From CAZFIM01 sp964519615 (GTDB lineage Bacteria; Chloroflexota; Dehalococcoidia; GIF9; UBA5629), in assembly GCA_964519615.1 (NCBI GenBank), contig CAZFIM010000033.1:1-31790 (forward strand): 31,790 nucleotides of DNA, written 5' to 3'. The notes under the pieces are model-generated. The model saw nothing but the letters and a program-made list of their open reading frames with translations. It did not search any database and was not told where the DNA came from. This document shows positions 22,164 to 30,469 of the stretch, one piece after another. The translations under genes and the position numbers were made by a program. Numbering within the stretch: position 1 is the first letter of the stretch; each line of letters begins with the position of its first letter.

Positions 22164-23048
22164 ATGTTTAGCAAGATACTAGTTCCCATCGACGGCTCCA
22201 GTGAGAGTGAGAGTGTGCTCCCCTATATCCGAGAGATTGCACCCAGATTCAGCTCTGAAGTGTATTTGCTCGGTATCGGCATAGGGGATAAACAACGCAG
22301 GATAAACAAATTGCTTGATGACTACATCAGCGATACCTCCGCCACCCTTCAAAATGAGGGAATGAGCATTACCCCTGTCATTCTTTACGGAAGACCTGCA
22401 GATTCCATACTGGACTATTCCAAAGAGAACGGTATGGGCCTGATAATAATGGCCACACACGGCAGGGGCGGTATTTCGCGCTGGTGGATGGGCAGTGTGG
22501 CAGAGAAGGTATTGAGCCAGTCACCCACACCTGTTTTGCTTATCAATAGTAAAAACAGCCTTGAGAATGTGCCATTGCAAAAGATAGCATTCCTGAATAT
22601 TCTGGTCCCTCTCGATTCTTCTGATCTGGGTGAGGCCGCACTTCCCTATGCCGAGGAAATCGCAATGAAAACCGGGGCATCTATCACACTACTGCACTGT
22701 ATCAGTCAACCCGGAGCGATCGAAACCACAGCGCTGGGAAGCGATCTGGCCGATATGATATCAGTATTGCAGGAAGCCGGCAAAGAATATCTTACGGCAA
22801 TAACTGCCAGACTCATTGAAAAAGGTATCCATGCCACGTACAAAGTGACAATTGGCAGCCCTGCGAATATAATAGTCTCGTATGCTGATGAAAAAATAGT
22901 CAGCCTGATTACAATGTCTACTCACGGGCGGAGCGGAATTGCCAGATGGGTATTTGGAAGTGTAACTGAAAAAGTACTTCACGGATCGACTCTACCCATG
23001 CTGCTTGTGCGTTCTCCCGGGATGCAGGCTGCAATCCAGGATGATTAA
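22164..23048 (+). CDS. Tandem universal stress protein (UspA family)
   Basis: This 294-residue protein is made of two UspA domains (about 1-130 and 143-294). Both keep the ATP-binding signature: domain 1 has ATHGRGGISRWWMGSVAEKV (97-116) and domain 2 has STHGRSGIARWVFGSVTEKV (252-271), the G-x2-G-x9-G-S pattern. The starts of the domains, KILVPIDGSSES and NILVPLDSSDLG, show the Asp that contacts the nucleotide. Such tandem proteins bind ATP and are linked to survival under starvation, redox or hypoxic stress; the specific role is unknown. A promoter lies close upstream. The inositol-phosphate synthase gene begins 47 bases downstream on the same strand, so co-transcription is possible. Confidence 0.9.
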   Translation: MFSKILVPIDGSSESESVLPYIREIAPRFSSEVYLLGIGIGDKQRRINKLLDDYISDTSATLQNEGMSITPVILYGRPADSILDYSKENGMGLIIMATHGRGGISRWWMGSVAEKVLSQSPTPVLLINSKNSLENVPLQKIAFLNILVPLDSSDLGEAALPYAEEIAMKTGASITLLHCISQPGAIETTALGSDLADMISVLQEAGKEYLTAITARLIEKGIHATYKVTIGSPANIIVSYADEKIVSLITMSTHGRSGIARWVFGSVTEKVLHGSTLPMLLVRSPGMQAAIQDD

Positions 23049-23095
23049 CAACAGGATCTGAGTGTTTCTTGAGTAATGAAAGGAGTATTCCAAAT

Positions 23096-24256
23096 ATGAG
23101 TAAAATAAATGTAGCTGTCATTGGTGTAGGCAACTGTGCGTCATCGTTGATTCAGGGTGTTTATTACTACCGCAACGCCAAGGCGAATGAATCGATCCCC
23201 GGGATCATGCATGTTAACCTCGGCGGTTATCACATTAACGATGTCAATTTTGTCGCAGCCTTTGATATCGATAAGAATAAGGTAGGGAAAGACCTCTCCG
23301 AGGCTATTTTTACCTCTCCGAATAATACTTTCAAGTTTACCGATGTCCCCAAATCAGGAGTAAAAGTGATGAGGGGCATGACCCATGACGGGCTGGGTAA
23401 ATACCTCTCTCAGATTATCACTAAAGCGCCGGGCAGCACTGTTGACATCGTGAAGGTACTGCAGGATACACAAACAGATGTCGTCATCAACTATCTTCCT
23501 GTAGGCAGTGAGGAGGCGACCAAATGGTATATCGAGCAGATACTGGATGCCGGGTGCGGATTGATTAACTGCATACCGGTCTTTATTGCCCGTGAACCTT
23601 ATTGGTACAAACGTTTTGCCAAAGCCGGGTTGCCGGTTATCGGTGATGACATCAAGTCTCAGGTAGGCGCCACTATTACGCACCGCGTACTCACCAAATT
23701 ATTCCGTGACCGCGGAGTCAAATTGGAACGGACCTACCAGCTCAATTTCGGCGGCAATACTGACTTTTACAACATGCTGGAGAGGGAAAGACTGGAATCC
23801 AAGAAAATATCCAAGACCAATGCCGTCACCTCTCAGCTTGATTATGAGATGAATCCCGATGATATCCACGTCGGCCCCAGTGATTATGTGCCCTGGCTGG
23901 AAGACAGAAAATTCTGCCATATCAGAATGGAGGGCCGAACCTTTGGTGATGTTCCGCTCAATCTGGAAATGAAGCTGGAAGTATGGGACAGCCCTAACTC
24001 AGCCGGTGTTGTTATCGATGCCATACGATGCTGTAAACTTGCCCTTGACCGGGGAATGGCAGGAGCGCTTGTAGCGCCTGCTTCCTACTTTATGAAATCG
24101 CCGCCCATTCAATATTCGGATAGCGAGGCGCGGTTGCTGGTTGAAGACTTTATTGCAGGAAAGGACCTCAAACGTCCAGCGGTATTACCGGATGAAATTC
24201 AAAATAAGAAAGTGAAGGATGGAGAAAAGAAAAACGACGTGAAACCTGCTTCATAA
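23096..24256 (+). CDS. ino1: Inositol-3-phosphate synthase, actinobacterial type
   Basis: This 386-residue NAD-dependent enzyme isomerises glucose-6-phosphate to 1L-myo-inositol 3-phosphate, the only de novo route to inositol. The Rossmann start VAVIGVGNCASSLIQG (6-21), YLPVGSEEA (133-141), GDDIKSQVGATITHR (183-197), ERERLESKKISKT (229-241) and EVWDSPNSAGVV follow the mycobacterial Ino1 pattern closely (compared from memory). The start is ATG 23096 with AAAGGAG ten bases upstream; a longer TTG start at 23069 would include that ribosome-binding site in the coding region. The C-terminal 25 residues are a charged tail. A PimA-like glycosyltransferase and a phosphatidyltransferase follow directly, which points to use in phosphatidylinositol synthesis. 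Confidence 0.95.
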   Translation: MSKINVAVIGVGNCASSLIQGVYYYRNAKANESIPGIMHVNLGGYHINDVNFVAAFDIDKNKVGKDLSEAIFTSPNNTFKFTDVPKSGVKVMRGMTHDGLGKYLSQIITKAPGSTVDIVKVLQDTQTDVVINYLPVGSEEATKWYIEQILDAGCGLINCIPVFIAREPYWYKRFAKAGLPVIGDDIKSQVGATITHRVLTKLFRDRGVKLERTYQLNFGGNTDFYNMLERERLESKKISKTNAVTSQLDYEMNPDDIHVGPSDYVPWLEDRKFCHIRMEGRTFGDVPLNLEMKLEVWDSPNSAGVVIDAIRCCKLALDRGMAGALVAPASYFMKSPPIQYSDSEARLLVEDFIAGKDLKRPAVLPDEIQNKKVKDGEKKNDVKPAS

Positions 24257-24285
24257 CTGTATGTACAGTATGAGAGGATGACACA

Positions 24286-25410
24286 GTGAGAATAGGGCTT
24301 GTTTCCCCCTATGACTATTCTTTTCCGGGTGGGGTAGTCAATCATATTTCACATTTAGCCTTACATTTTATGCAGGATGGGCATAATGTGAAAATAGTAG
24401 CTCCGTGCTTGAAAAACGGCACACGTTATTTTGATGAGAGTATCTATGCTGTAGGCAGACCGGTGCCCATTCCCTTCGCCGGCTCAATAGCACGTGTCCC
24501 CATATCGCCCTGGTTGCCCATCCAGATGGGTAAGGTGCTCAGGGAAGAAAAATTTGATATTCTCCATTTACATGAACCATTTACCCCTATGGTTTGTCTA
24601 AGCGCGCTGCTGCAATCTTCATGTGTGAATATAGGTACTTTTCATGCGTGTCATGAACGCGGACTGACAGTGAGATTCCTGCAGCCCATCTTGAAAAAAC
24701 TGGCAAACAGACTGGATGGTAGAATAGCAGTATCAGAAGCGGCTTTGAATTTCGTCTCAAAATTCGTGCCGGGCGATTACCGCATTATTCCGAATGGCAT
24801 AAATATACATCATTTCTGTCCCGAGGGACCGCGCCGTGAGGAACTCCTGGACGGGAAATTCAATATACTATTTGTGGGACGTCTGGAAAAAAGAAAGGGA
24901 TTGGGAAGACTGCTCCAGGCGGCAGCCATTGTCAAGAAAGAATTCTCCAAATTTCGTATAATTGTTGTTGGACCGGGGACCCTTTTACGTCCCGGATATC
25001 AGGCGATCGCTAAAAATCTGGGATTGGAAGTAGTTTTTACTGACTACGTAATGAATGAATCTTTGCCGGATTACTACCGCACGGCAGATATTTACTGTTC
25101 ACCGGCCACAGGTGCAGAAAGCTTTGGAATAGTTCTTTTGGAGGCAATGGCCTGCGGTAAACCGGTTGTCGCAACCAATTTAGAAGGATATGCAACCGTG
25201 CTCGATCAAGGTCAGGAGGGATTGCTCACACCGGTAGGTGACGATCAAGCGCTGGCCAGGGCATTGCTGACATTGATATATGACAGGGCTCTACGCGAGC
25301 AAATGAGTGCAAAAGGTATCATGAAGGCGGAGAAATACAGCTGGGAAAATGTTTCCCGGCAGGTAATGGACTACTACAGGAGTCTTCTCAAGGAACCCTC
25401 CTTGAAATAA
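24286..25410 (+). CDS. GT4 glycosyltransferase, PimA-like
   Basis: This 374-residue GT-B fold retaining glycosyltransferase resembles mycobacterial PimA, which transfers mannose from GDP-mannose to phosphatidylinositol on the inner face of the membrane. Visible landmarks: N-terminal VSPYDYSFPGGVVNH (6-20) with the acceptor-side glycine loop, LHLHEPFTP (93-101), GTFHACHE (117-124), the donor-site FVGRLEKRKGL (196-206), and the EX7E motif E278-E286 within GAESFGIVLLEAMACGKP. The start is GTG with GAGAGG about eight bases upstream. It lies 29 bases after ino1 and 4 bases before the phosphatidyltransferase. Position and motifs favour phosphatidylinositol mannosylation, but sugar and acceptor are not proven; other GT4 enzymes share these motifs. 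Confidence 0.85.
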   Translation: MRIGLVSPYDYSFPGGVVNHISHLALHFMQDGHNVKIVAPCLKNGTRYFDESIYAVGRPVPIPFAGSIARVPISPWLPIQMGKVLREEKFDILHLHEPFTPMVCLSALLQSSCVNIGTFHACHERGLTVRFLQPILKKLANRLDGRIAVSEAALNFVSKFVPGDYRIIPNGINIHHFCPEGPRREELLDGKFNILFVGRLEKRKGLGRLLQAAAIVKKEFSKFRIIVVGPGTLLRPGYQAIAKNLGLEVVFTDYVMNESLPDYYRTADIYCSPATGAESFGIVLLEAMACGKPVVATNLEGYATVLDQGQEGLLTPVGDDQALARALLTLIYDRALREQMSAKGIMKAEKYSWENVSRQVMDYYRSLLKEPSLK

Positions 25411-25414
25411 ACGT

Positions 25415-25996
25415 ATGGACCTTAGAAGAACGCTCTCAAATAGAATAACCAGGCCTCTTGCGCCTGTATTATACAGGCTGGGTCTTACGCCGAACGCAAT
25501 CTCCTGGCTAGGGCTTATTATCACTTTTGTTGCTGCAGCTTTTATAGGAATGGGCAACCTGCTCGCCGGAGGCATTCTCATTCTGGTTGCGGGACTCTTT
25601 GATATCATGGACGGGGCTCTTGCCCGCTATAGTAATAAAGCTTCCGCTTCCGGTGCACTGCTTGATTCCACATTCGACCGGATTTCAGAGGCATCCCTCC
25701 TGCTCGGTCTTCTCATTTACAACCTGCGGACAGAAGCAAATTTCGTCATATCTATACTCATTTTTACAACGCTTATTGCATCGTTTCTGGTGAGTTATAT
25801 AAGGGCCAGAGCAGAAGGATTGGGAGTAGACTGCAAAGTTGGTTTGTTTACACGTGCTGAACGGGTTATAATATTGGCTTTGGGTCTGCTGGTCGGGCAG
25901 GTCCTGATAGCGCTTGCCGTAATGGCGTTCTTTTCGTCCGTGACGGTAATACAAAGATTTGTGTATGCCTATTGTAAGGCAAGAGAAAAAAAGTAA
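25415..25996 (+). CDS. CDP-alcohol phosphatidyltransferase, likely phosphatidylinositol phosphate synthase
   Basis: This 193-residue membrane enzyme has about six hydrophobic segments and a complete CDP-alcohol phosphotransferase motif: D63-x2-D66-G67-x2-A70-R71-x8-G80-x3-D84-x3-D88 (DIMDGALAR...GALLDSTFD). It should displace CMP from CDP-diacylglycerol with an alcohol head group. By context (inositol-phosphate synthase two genes upstream and a PimA-like enzyme 4 bases upstream) the likely acceptor is inositol 3-phosphate, giving phosphatidylinositol phosphate as in mycobacteria. Glycerol 3-phosphate (PgsA) is the main alternative and cannot be excluded without comparing head-group residues. 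The ATG has only a distant AAGGAA, so translation is probably coupled to the gene before. Confidence 0.85.
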   Translation: MDLRRTLSNRITRPLAPVLYRLGLTPNAISWLGLIITFVAAAFIGMGNLLAGGILILVAGLFDIMDGALARYSNKASASGALLDSTFDRISEASLLLGLLIYNLRTEANFVISILIFTTLIASFLVSYIRARAEGLGVDCKVGLFTRAERVIILALGLLVGQVLIALAVMAFFSSVTVIQRFVYAYCKAREKK

Positions 25997-26015
25997 AGTT
26001 AAACGGGAAAAATCC

Positions 26016-26207
26016 ATGAGCGATAGAAGCTTTGAAATAAGTCTGACTGCATTAAATATTGTGGCATTCTTGTGGATTGTTATCGGGAGTATATTTGTTA
26101 TTCCTGCACTTTGGGGACTGGCACTACTAACCGGCCTGCTGCTGTGGATTGTCGGTGGGGGCGTACTGCTCCACTTGTGGGGGAAAGATTATATGAACAG
26201 GCTGTAA
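26016..26207 (+). CDS. Small membrane protein, two predicted helices
   Basis: This 63-residue protein has two hydrophobic segments (about 11-31 and 33-53) joined by a very short turn, a hydrophilic start MSDRSFEIS and the basic end GKDYMNRL. No family was recognised. GGGA lies about eight bases before the ATG. An upstream in-frame ATG at 25959 is open but overlaps the phosphatidyltransferase and adds a very basic leader, so 26016 is preferred. It sits 19 bases after the phosphatidyltransferase on the same strand and probably belongs to the same transcript. An accessory role in lipid synthesis or flipping is possible from position alone. Confidence 0.65.
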   Translation: MSDRSFEISLTALNIVAFLWIVIGSIFVIPALWGLALLTGLLLWIVGGGVLLHLWGKDYMNRL

Positions 26208-26269
26208 TTAGGCCTGAGCCGGATATACATTCTATTTAATAGGTAAAAAATACAGAATAGGAAGGTACC

Positions 26270-27556
26270 ATGCCAGTAATTACTGTTGTCGGGGGACAAT
26301 GGGGAGATGAGGGAAAAGGCAAGATTGTCGATTTGCTTTCTGAAAAGGCAGATATGGTAATCAGGTTTTCCGGCGGTGACAATGCCGGTCATACCGTTAT
26401 TAACCCTCACGGAGAATTCAAATTACACCTCATTCCGGCGGGAATTTTCTACCCCGGAGTGATAAGCATTATCGGTAACGGGGTTGCGGTAAACCCGGCA
26501 TCGCTGCTTAAGGAAATCGATACTCTCAAAGGTCATATCGATACGGGCAGGCTTTATATAAGTGATAGAGCTCACATTATCATGCCGTATCATATTCTGC
26601 TTGACCGTTTGCAGGAAGAGCGGCGTGGCGGAAGTGCTATCGGCACAACTCTCAAAGGAATAGGGCCTGTGTTTACTGATAAAACCGCGCGTCTGGGTAT
26701 TCGCGCTTGCGACCTGCTGGACAGAGGCTTTTTCAAGACCAGACTTGCCGAAATCCTTGAATATAAAAACGCTGTTATTACCGGTGTCTTCGGAGCCCAG
26801 CCGCTATCTCTGGAAGAGATTTATGAGCAATACTGCAGCTATGGAGACAGGCTGGCACCGTTTATACGCGAGATAGGGCCGATAGTCGATGAAGCTGTCG
26901 CTGCCAACAGGGCAGTATTAATGGAAGGCGCACAGGGCACGCTGCTTGACCCTGATTTCGGCACATATCCTTACGTCACCTCTTCATCTCCCATTGCTGC
27001 CAACAGCGCGTTGGGCACAGGTATCAGCATTCATGAAATCGACCATATAGCCGGTGTTTTTAAGGCATATTCCACCCGTGTGGGCGGCGGCCCTATGCCC
27101 ACAGAGCTTCATGATGAAACAGGTGAATTGATCAGAAACCAGGCACAGGAATACGGAGCAACCACTGGCAGGCCCCGCCGCTGCGGATGGTTCGACGCTG
27201 TTGCCGGACGTTTCAGTGCCCGCATCAACGGCTTTGACAGCATCGTTATGACACGGCTGGATATACTTGATTCCTTACCCTCGATAAAAATATGCACCGC
27301 CTACCGTGTAGGGGGAGCGCAGTTGAGCTATTTCCCCACCAGTTCCAATATACTGTCTCAATGTGAACCGGTTTATGAAGAGCTTCCCGGCTGGCAGACG
27401 CCTACAAACCATATAGCGGATTTTGATATGCTGCCGCCGAAAGCAAAACAGTACATTAGAAGGATTGAGGGATTGCTCGACTGTCCCGCCAGCATCATTT
27501 CGGTAGGAGCGAGCCGCAATCAGACGATAACGGTGAGCAATATCTGGAAAAGCTAG
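26270..27556 (+). CDS. purA: Adenylosuccinate synthetase
   Basis: This 428-residue enzyme joins IMP and aspartate with GTP to form adenylosuccinate, the first committed step to AMP. The N-terminal GGQWGDEGKGK (8-18) holds the catalytic Asp D13, and NAGHT (38-42) holds H41. These are the same positions as in the E. coli enzyme. GTTLKGIGPVFTDK, EGAQGTLLDPDFGTYPYVTSS and the C-terminal STRVGGGPMPTE and TGRPRRCGWFD are all present. Start ATG with GGAAGG a few bases upstream. The gene is 62 bases after the small membrane protein and converges with dapA across 96 bases, in which only a weak 5-bp hairpin is visible. Confidence 0.96.
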   Translation: MPVITVVGGQWGDEGKGKIVDLLSEKADMVIRFSGGDNAGHTVINPHGEFKLHLIPAGIFYPGVISIIGNGVAVNPASLLKEIDTLKGHIDTGRLYISDRAHIIMPYHILLDRLQEERRGGSAIGTTLKGIGPVFTDKTARLGIRACDLLDRGFFKTRLAEILEYKNAVITGVFGAQPLSLEEIYEQYCSYGDRLAPFIREIGPIVDEAVAANRAVLMEGAQGTLLDPDFGTYPYVTSSSPIAANSALGTGISIHEIDHIAGVFKAYSTRVGGGPMPTELHDETGELIRNQAQEYGATTGRPRRCGWFDAVAGRFSARINGFDSIVMTRLDILDSLPSIKICTAYRVGGAQLSYFPTSSNILSQCEPVYEELPGWQTPTNHIADFDMLPPKAKQYIRRIEGLLDCPASIISVGASRNQTITVSNIWKS

Positions 27557-27652
27557 TTTAAAGCTCAGAATAGCGGTAGCGCAACAGCCGCTCTCTTAAT
27601 CGGTGGATTGCTTTATACGCATGCTATAGGCCGGATGCGGCAAAAGAGCAAA

Positions 27653-28546
27653 TCAAGGGATAGGCAAATCGATTTTGCAATTTTTCAGGGCTTCCAGAAC
27701 CACTTTCCTGGCATTCTCGTCTGCTTCGATCAGCGGTAATCTGGGCGAACCGACATAAAAACCAAGGTGGTTGAGCGCAAATTTCACCGGTATGGGGTTG
27801 GAAACAACAAACAACGCATCAATCAGCGGTAATAACTTGCGGTGTATTGCCGCTGCTTCCTGAGGCCTGTTCTCGATATAGGCAGTTATCATCTGCTTCA
27901 ATTGCAGACCGACGATATGGGATGCGACGCTGACAACACCGTAGCCGCCCAACGCCAGGACCGGGAAAAGGTCGCTGTCGTTGCCGCTGTAGACCAGAAA
28001 ATCATCGTCCGTTTCTTCTATGATTCTGGCTATTTGTCCTAGATTGGCGCTGGCCTCTTTAATGGCGATGATATTATCGATCTTGCTAAGACGTATTACC
28101 GTTTCAGCAGAAAGGTTTACGACCGTTCGAGCAGGCACATTATAAAGCATACAGGGAAGGCTGGTGGCCTCTGCAATGGCCTTGAAATGCCGGTACAGCC
28201 CTTCCTGCGGGGGTTTATTATAATAAGGCACTACCATTAGAAAGCCGTCAACGCCTGTTTTTTCTACTTCCCTGGTAAGCTCTATACTGTCAAGAGTATC
28301 ATTGTTGCTGGTATTGGCGATTACGGGAGCCCGGTCACCCACTACGGCTTTAATCTCGGCATTAAGACGTATGCGCTCTTCAGGGAAAAGCGTGGGAGAC
28401 TCTCCTGTGGTGGCAGTAACCACCAGCCCGTCACTGCCCGAATCGAGCAACGCCAACGCCAGCTTCTTGGCCTGCTCGTAATCAACTTTCCCATCCCTGT
28501 CAAAGGGGGTTACCATAGCGGTAAGCAGGCGGCCGAAACGTTTCAT
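27653..28546 (-). CDS. dapA: 4-hydroxy-tetrahydrodipicolinate synthase
   Basis: This 297-residue TIM-barrel lyase condenses aspartate semialdehyde and pyruvate, the branch step to diaminopimelate and lysine. The active site is complete: K163 (AIKEAS) forms the Schiff base with pyruvate, Y135 (LYNVPAR) and T46 (TTGES) with Y109 (VPYYNKP) make the catalytic triad, and R140 sits at the binding-site entrance. Length is normal. Start ATG with CAGGAG about eight bases upstream. It is the last gene of the minus-strand pnp-dapB-asd-dapA set, 20 bases after asd, and converges with purA. Confidence 0.96.
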   Translation of the reverse strand: MKRFGRLLTAMVTPFDRDGKVDYEQAKKLALALLDSGSDGLVVTATTGESPTLFPEERIRLNAEIKAVVGDRAPVIANTSNNDTLDSIELTREVEKTGVDGFLMVVPYYNKPPQEGLYRHFKAIAEATSLPCMLYNVPARTVVNLSAETVIRLSKIDNIIAIKEASANLGQIARIIEETDDDFLVYSGNDSDLFPVLALGGYGVVSVASHIVGLQLKQMITAYIENRPQEAAAIHRKLLPLIDALFVVSNPIPVKFALNHLGFYVGSPRLPLIEADENARKVVLEALKNCKIDLPIP

Positions 28547-28566
28547 TATTAAACTCCTGTTATCAC

Positions 28567-29595
28567 TTACTGATTCTGGACCTTGACCCAGTCACGCCGA
28601 ATAGCTTCTTCAGCAATCTGAATTGTGTTCAGCGCAGCGCCTTTGCGCAGGTTGTCAGATACTATCCACATCACCAGGCTATTGGGTCTGGACAGGTCTG
28701 TCCTGATTCGTCCGACATATACTTCATCGGTACTCGCAGCCAGCCACGGCTGTGGATAAAGGCTCACACTGGGATCATCGAGCACTTTGACTCCCGGCGC
28801 ACGCGCCAGTATATCCCTGGCATCCTCAGGGCTCATAGCATTGGTGAATTCGATACTCACTGCTTCACTGTGACCGATAAAAACAGGTACCCTGACGCAG
28901 GTTGCCGAGATTGCAATATTATCAGCATGCATGATCTTGCGCGTCTCTTCCATCATTTTGCGCTCTTCTTTGGTATATCCGTCATCAAGAAAGACATCGA
29001 TCTCCGGCAGGAGATTGAACGCTATCTGATGGGGATAGACATGCGGAACAACATTTTGTCCTTCCAGCACCATTCTTGCCTGATTGGTGAGTTCCTCCAT
29101 TGCCGCAGCCCCGGTGCCGGACACTGCCTGATAGGTCGCAATGGATAGGCTTTTAATAGGATTGACCTTATGCAGGGGGTTTAAGGCTACCACCATCTGG
29201 ATGGTCGAGCAGTTCGGATTGGCGATAATGCCCGGATGCCACTGAATATCATCAGGATTCACTTCAGGGACAACCAGAGGTACCTTCGGTTCCATCCTGA
29301 AAGCAGAGCTGTTATCCACAACAAGGGCACCTGCCCTGGCTGCTATCGGTGAAAAATGCCTGCTCACCTCGGCCCCTGCTGAAAAAAGCGCGATATCGAC
29401 ATTCTGGAAAGAATCGGCGGTCAACTCTTTTACGGTTATTTCATGATGGCCAACAAAAAGCTTCTTTCCCGCTGACCGGTCGGAAGCATAAAGTCCTATA
29501 GCGGAAACGGGGAATTTACGCTGTTCAAGGATCTTTATAAATTCCTGGCCTACCATTCCGGTAGCTCCGGCTATAGCAACTTTATATGTCTTCAT
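28567..29595 (-). CDS. asd: Aspartate-semialdehyde dehydrogenase
   Basis: This 342-residue NADPH enzyme reduces aspartyl phosphate to aspartate semialdehyde, feeding lysine/diaminopimelate, threonine and methionine synthesis. GATGMVG (10-16) binds NADPH; the catalytic cysteine is C129 in ANPNCSTIQ, and the active-site histidine is H242 in FIGHSEAVS. DNSSAFRM and the QAVSGTGAAAMEEL segment are typical of the bacterial family. An in-frame GTG at 29601 is possible, but AGGGGG places the ribosome best for the ATG at 29595. That start overlaps the end of dapB by 14 bases, so the two genes are probably translationally coupled. Confidence 0.95.
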   Translation of the reverse strand: MKTYKVAIAGATGMVGQEFIKILEQRKFPVSAIGLYASDRSAGKKLFVGHHEITVKELTADSFQNVDIALFSAGAEVSRHFSPIAARAGALVVDNSSAFRMEPKVPLVVPEVNPDDIQWHPGIIANPNCSTIQMVVALNPLHKVNPIKSLSIATYQAVSGTGAAAMEELTNQARMVLEGQNVVPHVYPHQIAFNLLPEIDVFLDDGYTKEERKMMEETRKIMHADNIAISATCVRVPVFIGHSEAVSIEFTNAMSPEDARDILARAPGVKVLDDPSVSLYPQPWLAASTDEVYVGRIRTDLSRPNSLVMWIVSDNLRKGAALNTIQIAEEAIRRDWVKVQNQ

Positions 29596-30400
29596 TGTCA
29601 CCCCCTAACTGTAAAAGGTTTTCCAGTCCGAATACCAGACCTTTTATTTTTGTCACTTCTTTAATCGCCAGAAGAACACCGGGCATAAAGCATTCCCGCC
29701 CCAGCGTCTCATGGCGAATATGTAATGTCTGGCCTTTTCCCCCAAACACTACTTCCTGATTTGCCACTATTCCCGGCAATCTTACACTATGAACAGCTAT
29801 TCCTTCAACCTGCCCCCCCCGGGTCCCCTTAACATTCTCCTTCGCTGTCGGCGGATACTCAAAAGGCTTGCCTCTGGCTGCACGCATCGCCTTCGCTGTT
29901 GCGATGGCGGTGGCTGATGGGGCGTCCAGCTTTTCATTATGATGAAGCTCAGTAATTTCAGCAAAATCGAAATAGCGCGCAGCAATTTTTGCCAGATGAA
30001 TCATAAGCACCGCTCCGATGGCGAAATTCGGTGCGATAAAAACACCCACCCCTTTTGCCCTGGCACGGCTGTCGATTTCCCGCAGGTTCTCATCGGATAA
30101 CCCGGATGTGCCTATCACCATATTCACGCTGTGGTCAATAGCTGTGTGTGCCGCTGCAACAGCCGCCTCAGCCTGTGAAAAATCCACTATCACCTGCGGC
30201 TGACAAACCTGCAGCAGTGAAGCCAAATCATTATGAAGAGGAATCTTGCCGCCCTCAGCAGGCAACTCCAGATATTCCCGGGAAGCTTTGATATCGGCTG
30301 CGCCTGTCAGTGTCAATCCGGGGTCCGTGTTTACCGCAGAAATAACTTCTCTGCCCACTTTCCCCAGTGCACCATGAACAGCAACGGTAATTTTGTCCAT
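29582..30400 (-). CDS. dapB: 4-hydroxy-tetrahydrodipicolinate reductase
   Basis: This 272-residue NAD(P)H reductase of the diaminopimelate/lysine pathway acts right after DapA. The N-terminal HGALGKVG (9-16) is the dinucleotide-binding loop, GTSG (97-100) follows, APNFAIGAVLM is conserved, and the catalytic signature ELHHNEKLDAPSATA (151-165) holds the histidine pair and K157. In most family members the last motif reads PSGTA, so the glycine is replaced by alanine here, a small change. The start ATG has AGGTG about twelve bases upstream. It lies 69 bases after pnp and overlaps asd, forming the middle of a four-gene operon. Confidence 0.94.
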   Translation of the reverse strand: MDKITVAVHGALGKVGREVISAVNTDPGLTLTGAADIKASREYLELPAEGGKIPLHNDLASLLQVCQPQVIVDFSQAEAAVAAAHTAIDHSVNMVIGTSGLSDENLREIDSRARAKGVGVFIAPNFAIGAVLMIHLAKIAARYFDFAEITELHHNEKLDAPSATAIATAKAMRAARGKPFEYPPTAKENVKGTRGGQVEGIAVHSVRLPGIVANQEVVFGGKGQTLHIRHETLGRECFMPGVLLAIKEVTKIKGLVFGLENLLQLGGDNEDI

Positions 30401-30469
30401 AATAGTAGCTACACCTGCACAAAGACTCCAGAAGGTAACAGCGAAACAACCCGCTGTACGCTCTCTGCT

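Noticed and set aside
25959..26015. Longer start for the small membrane protein
   Set aside because: It overlaps the phosphatidyltransferase and lacks a ribosome-binding site, while the ATG at 26016 has GGGA at suitable distance.
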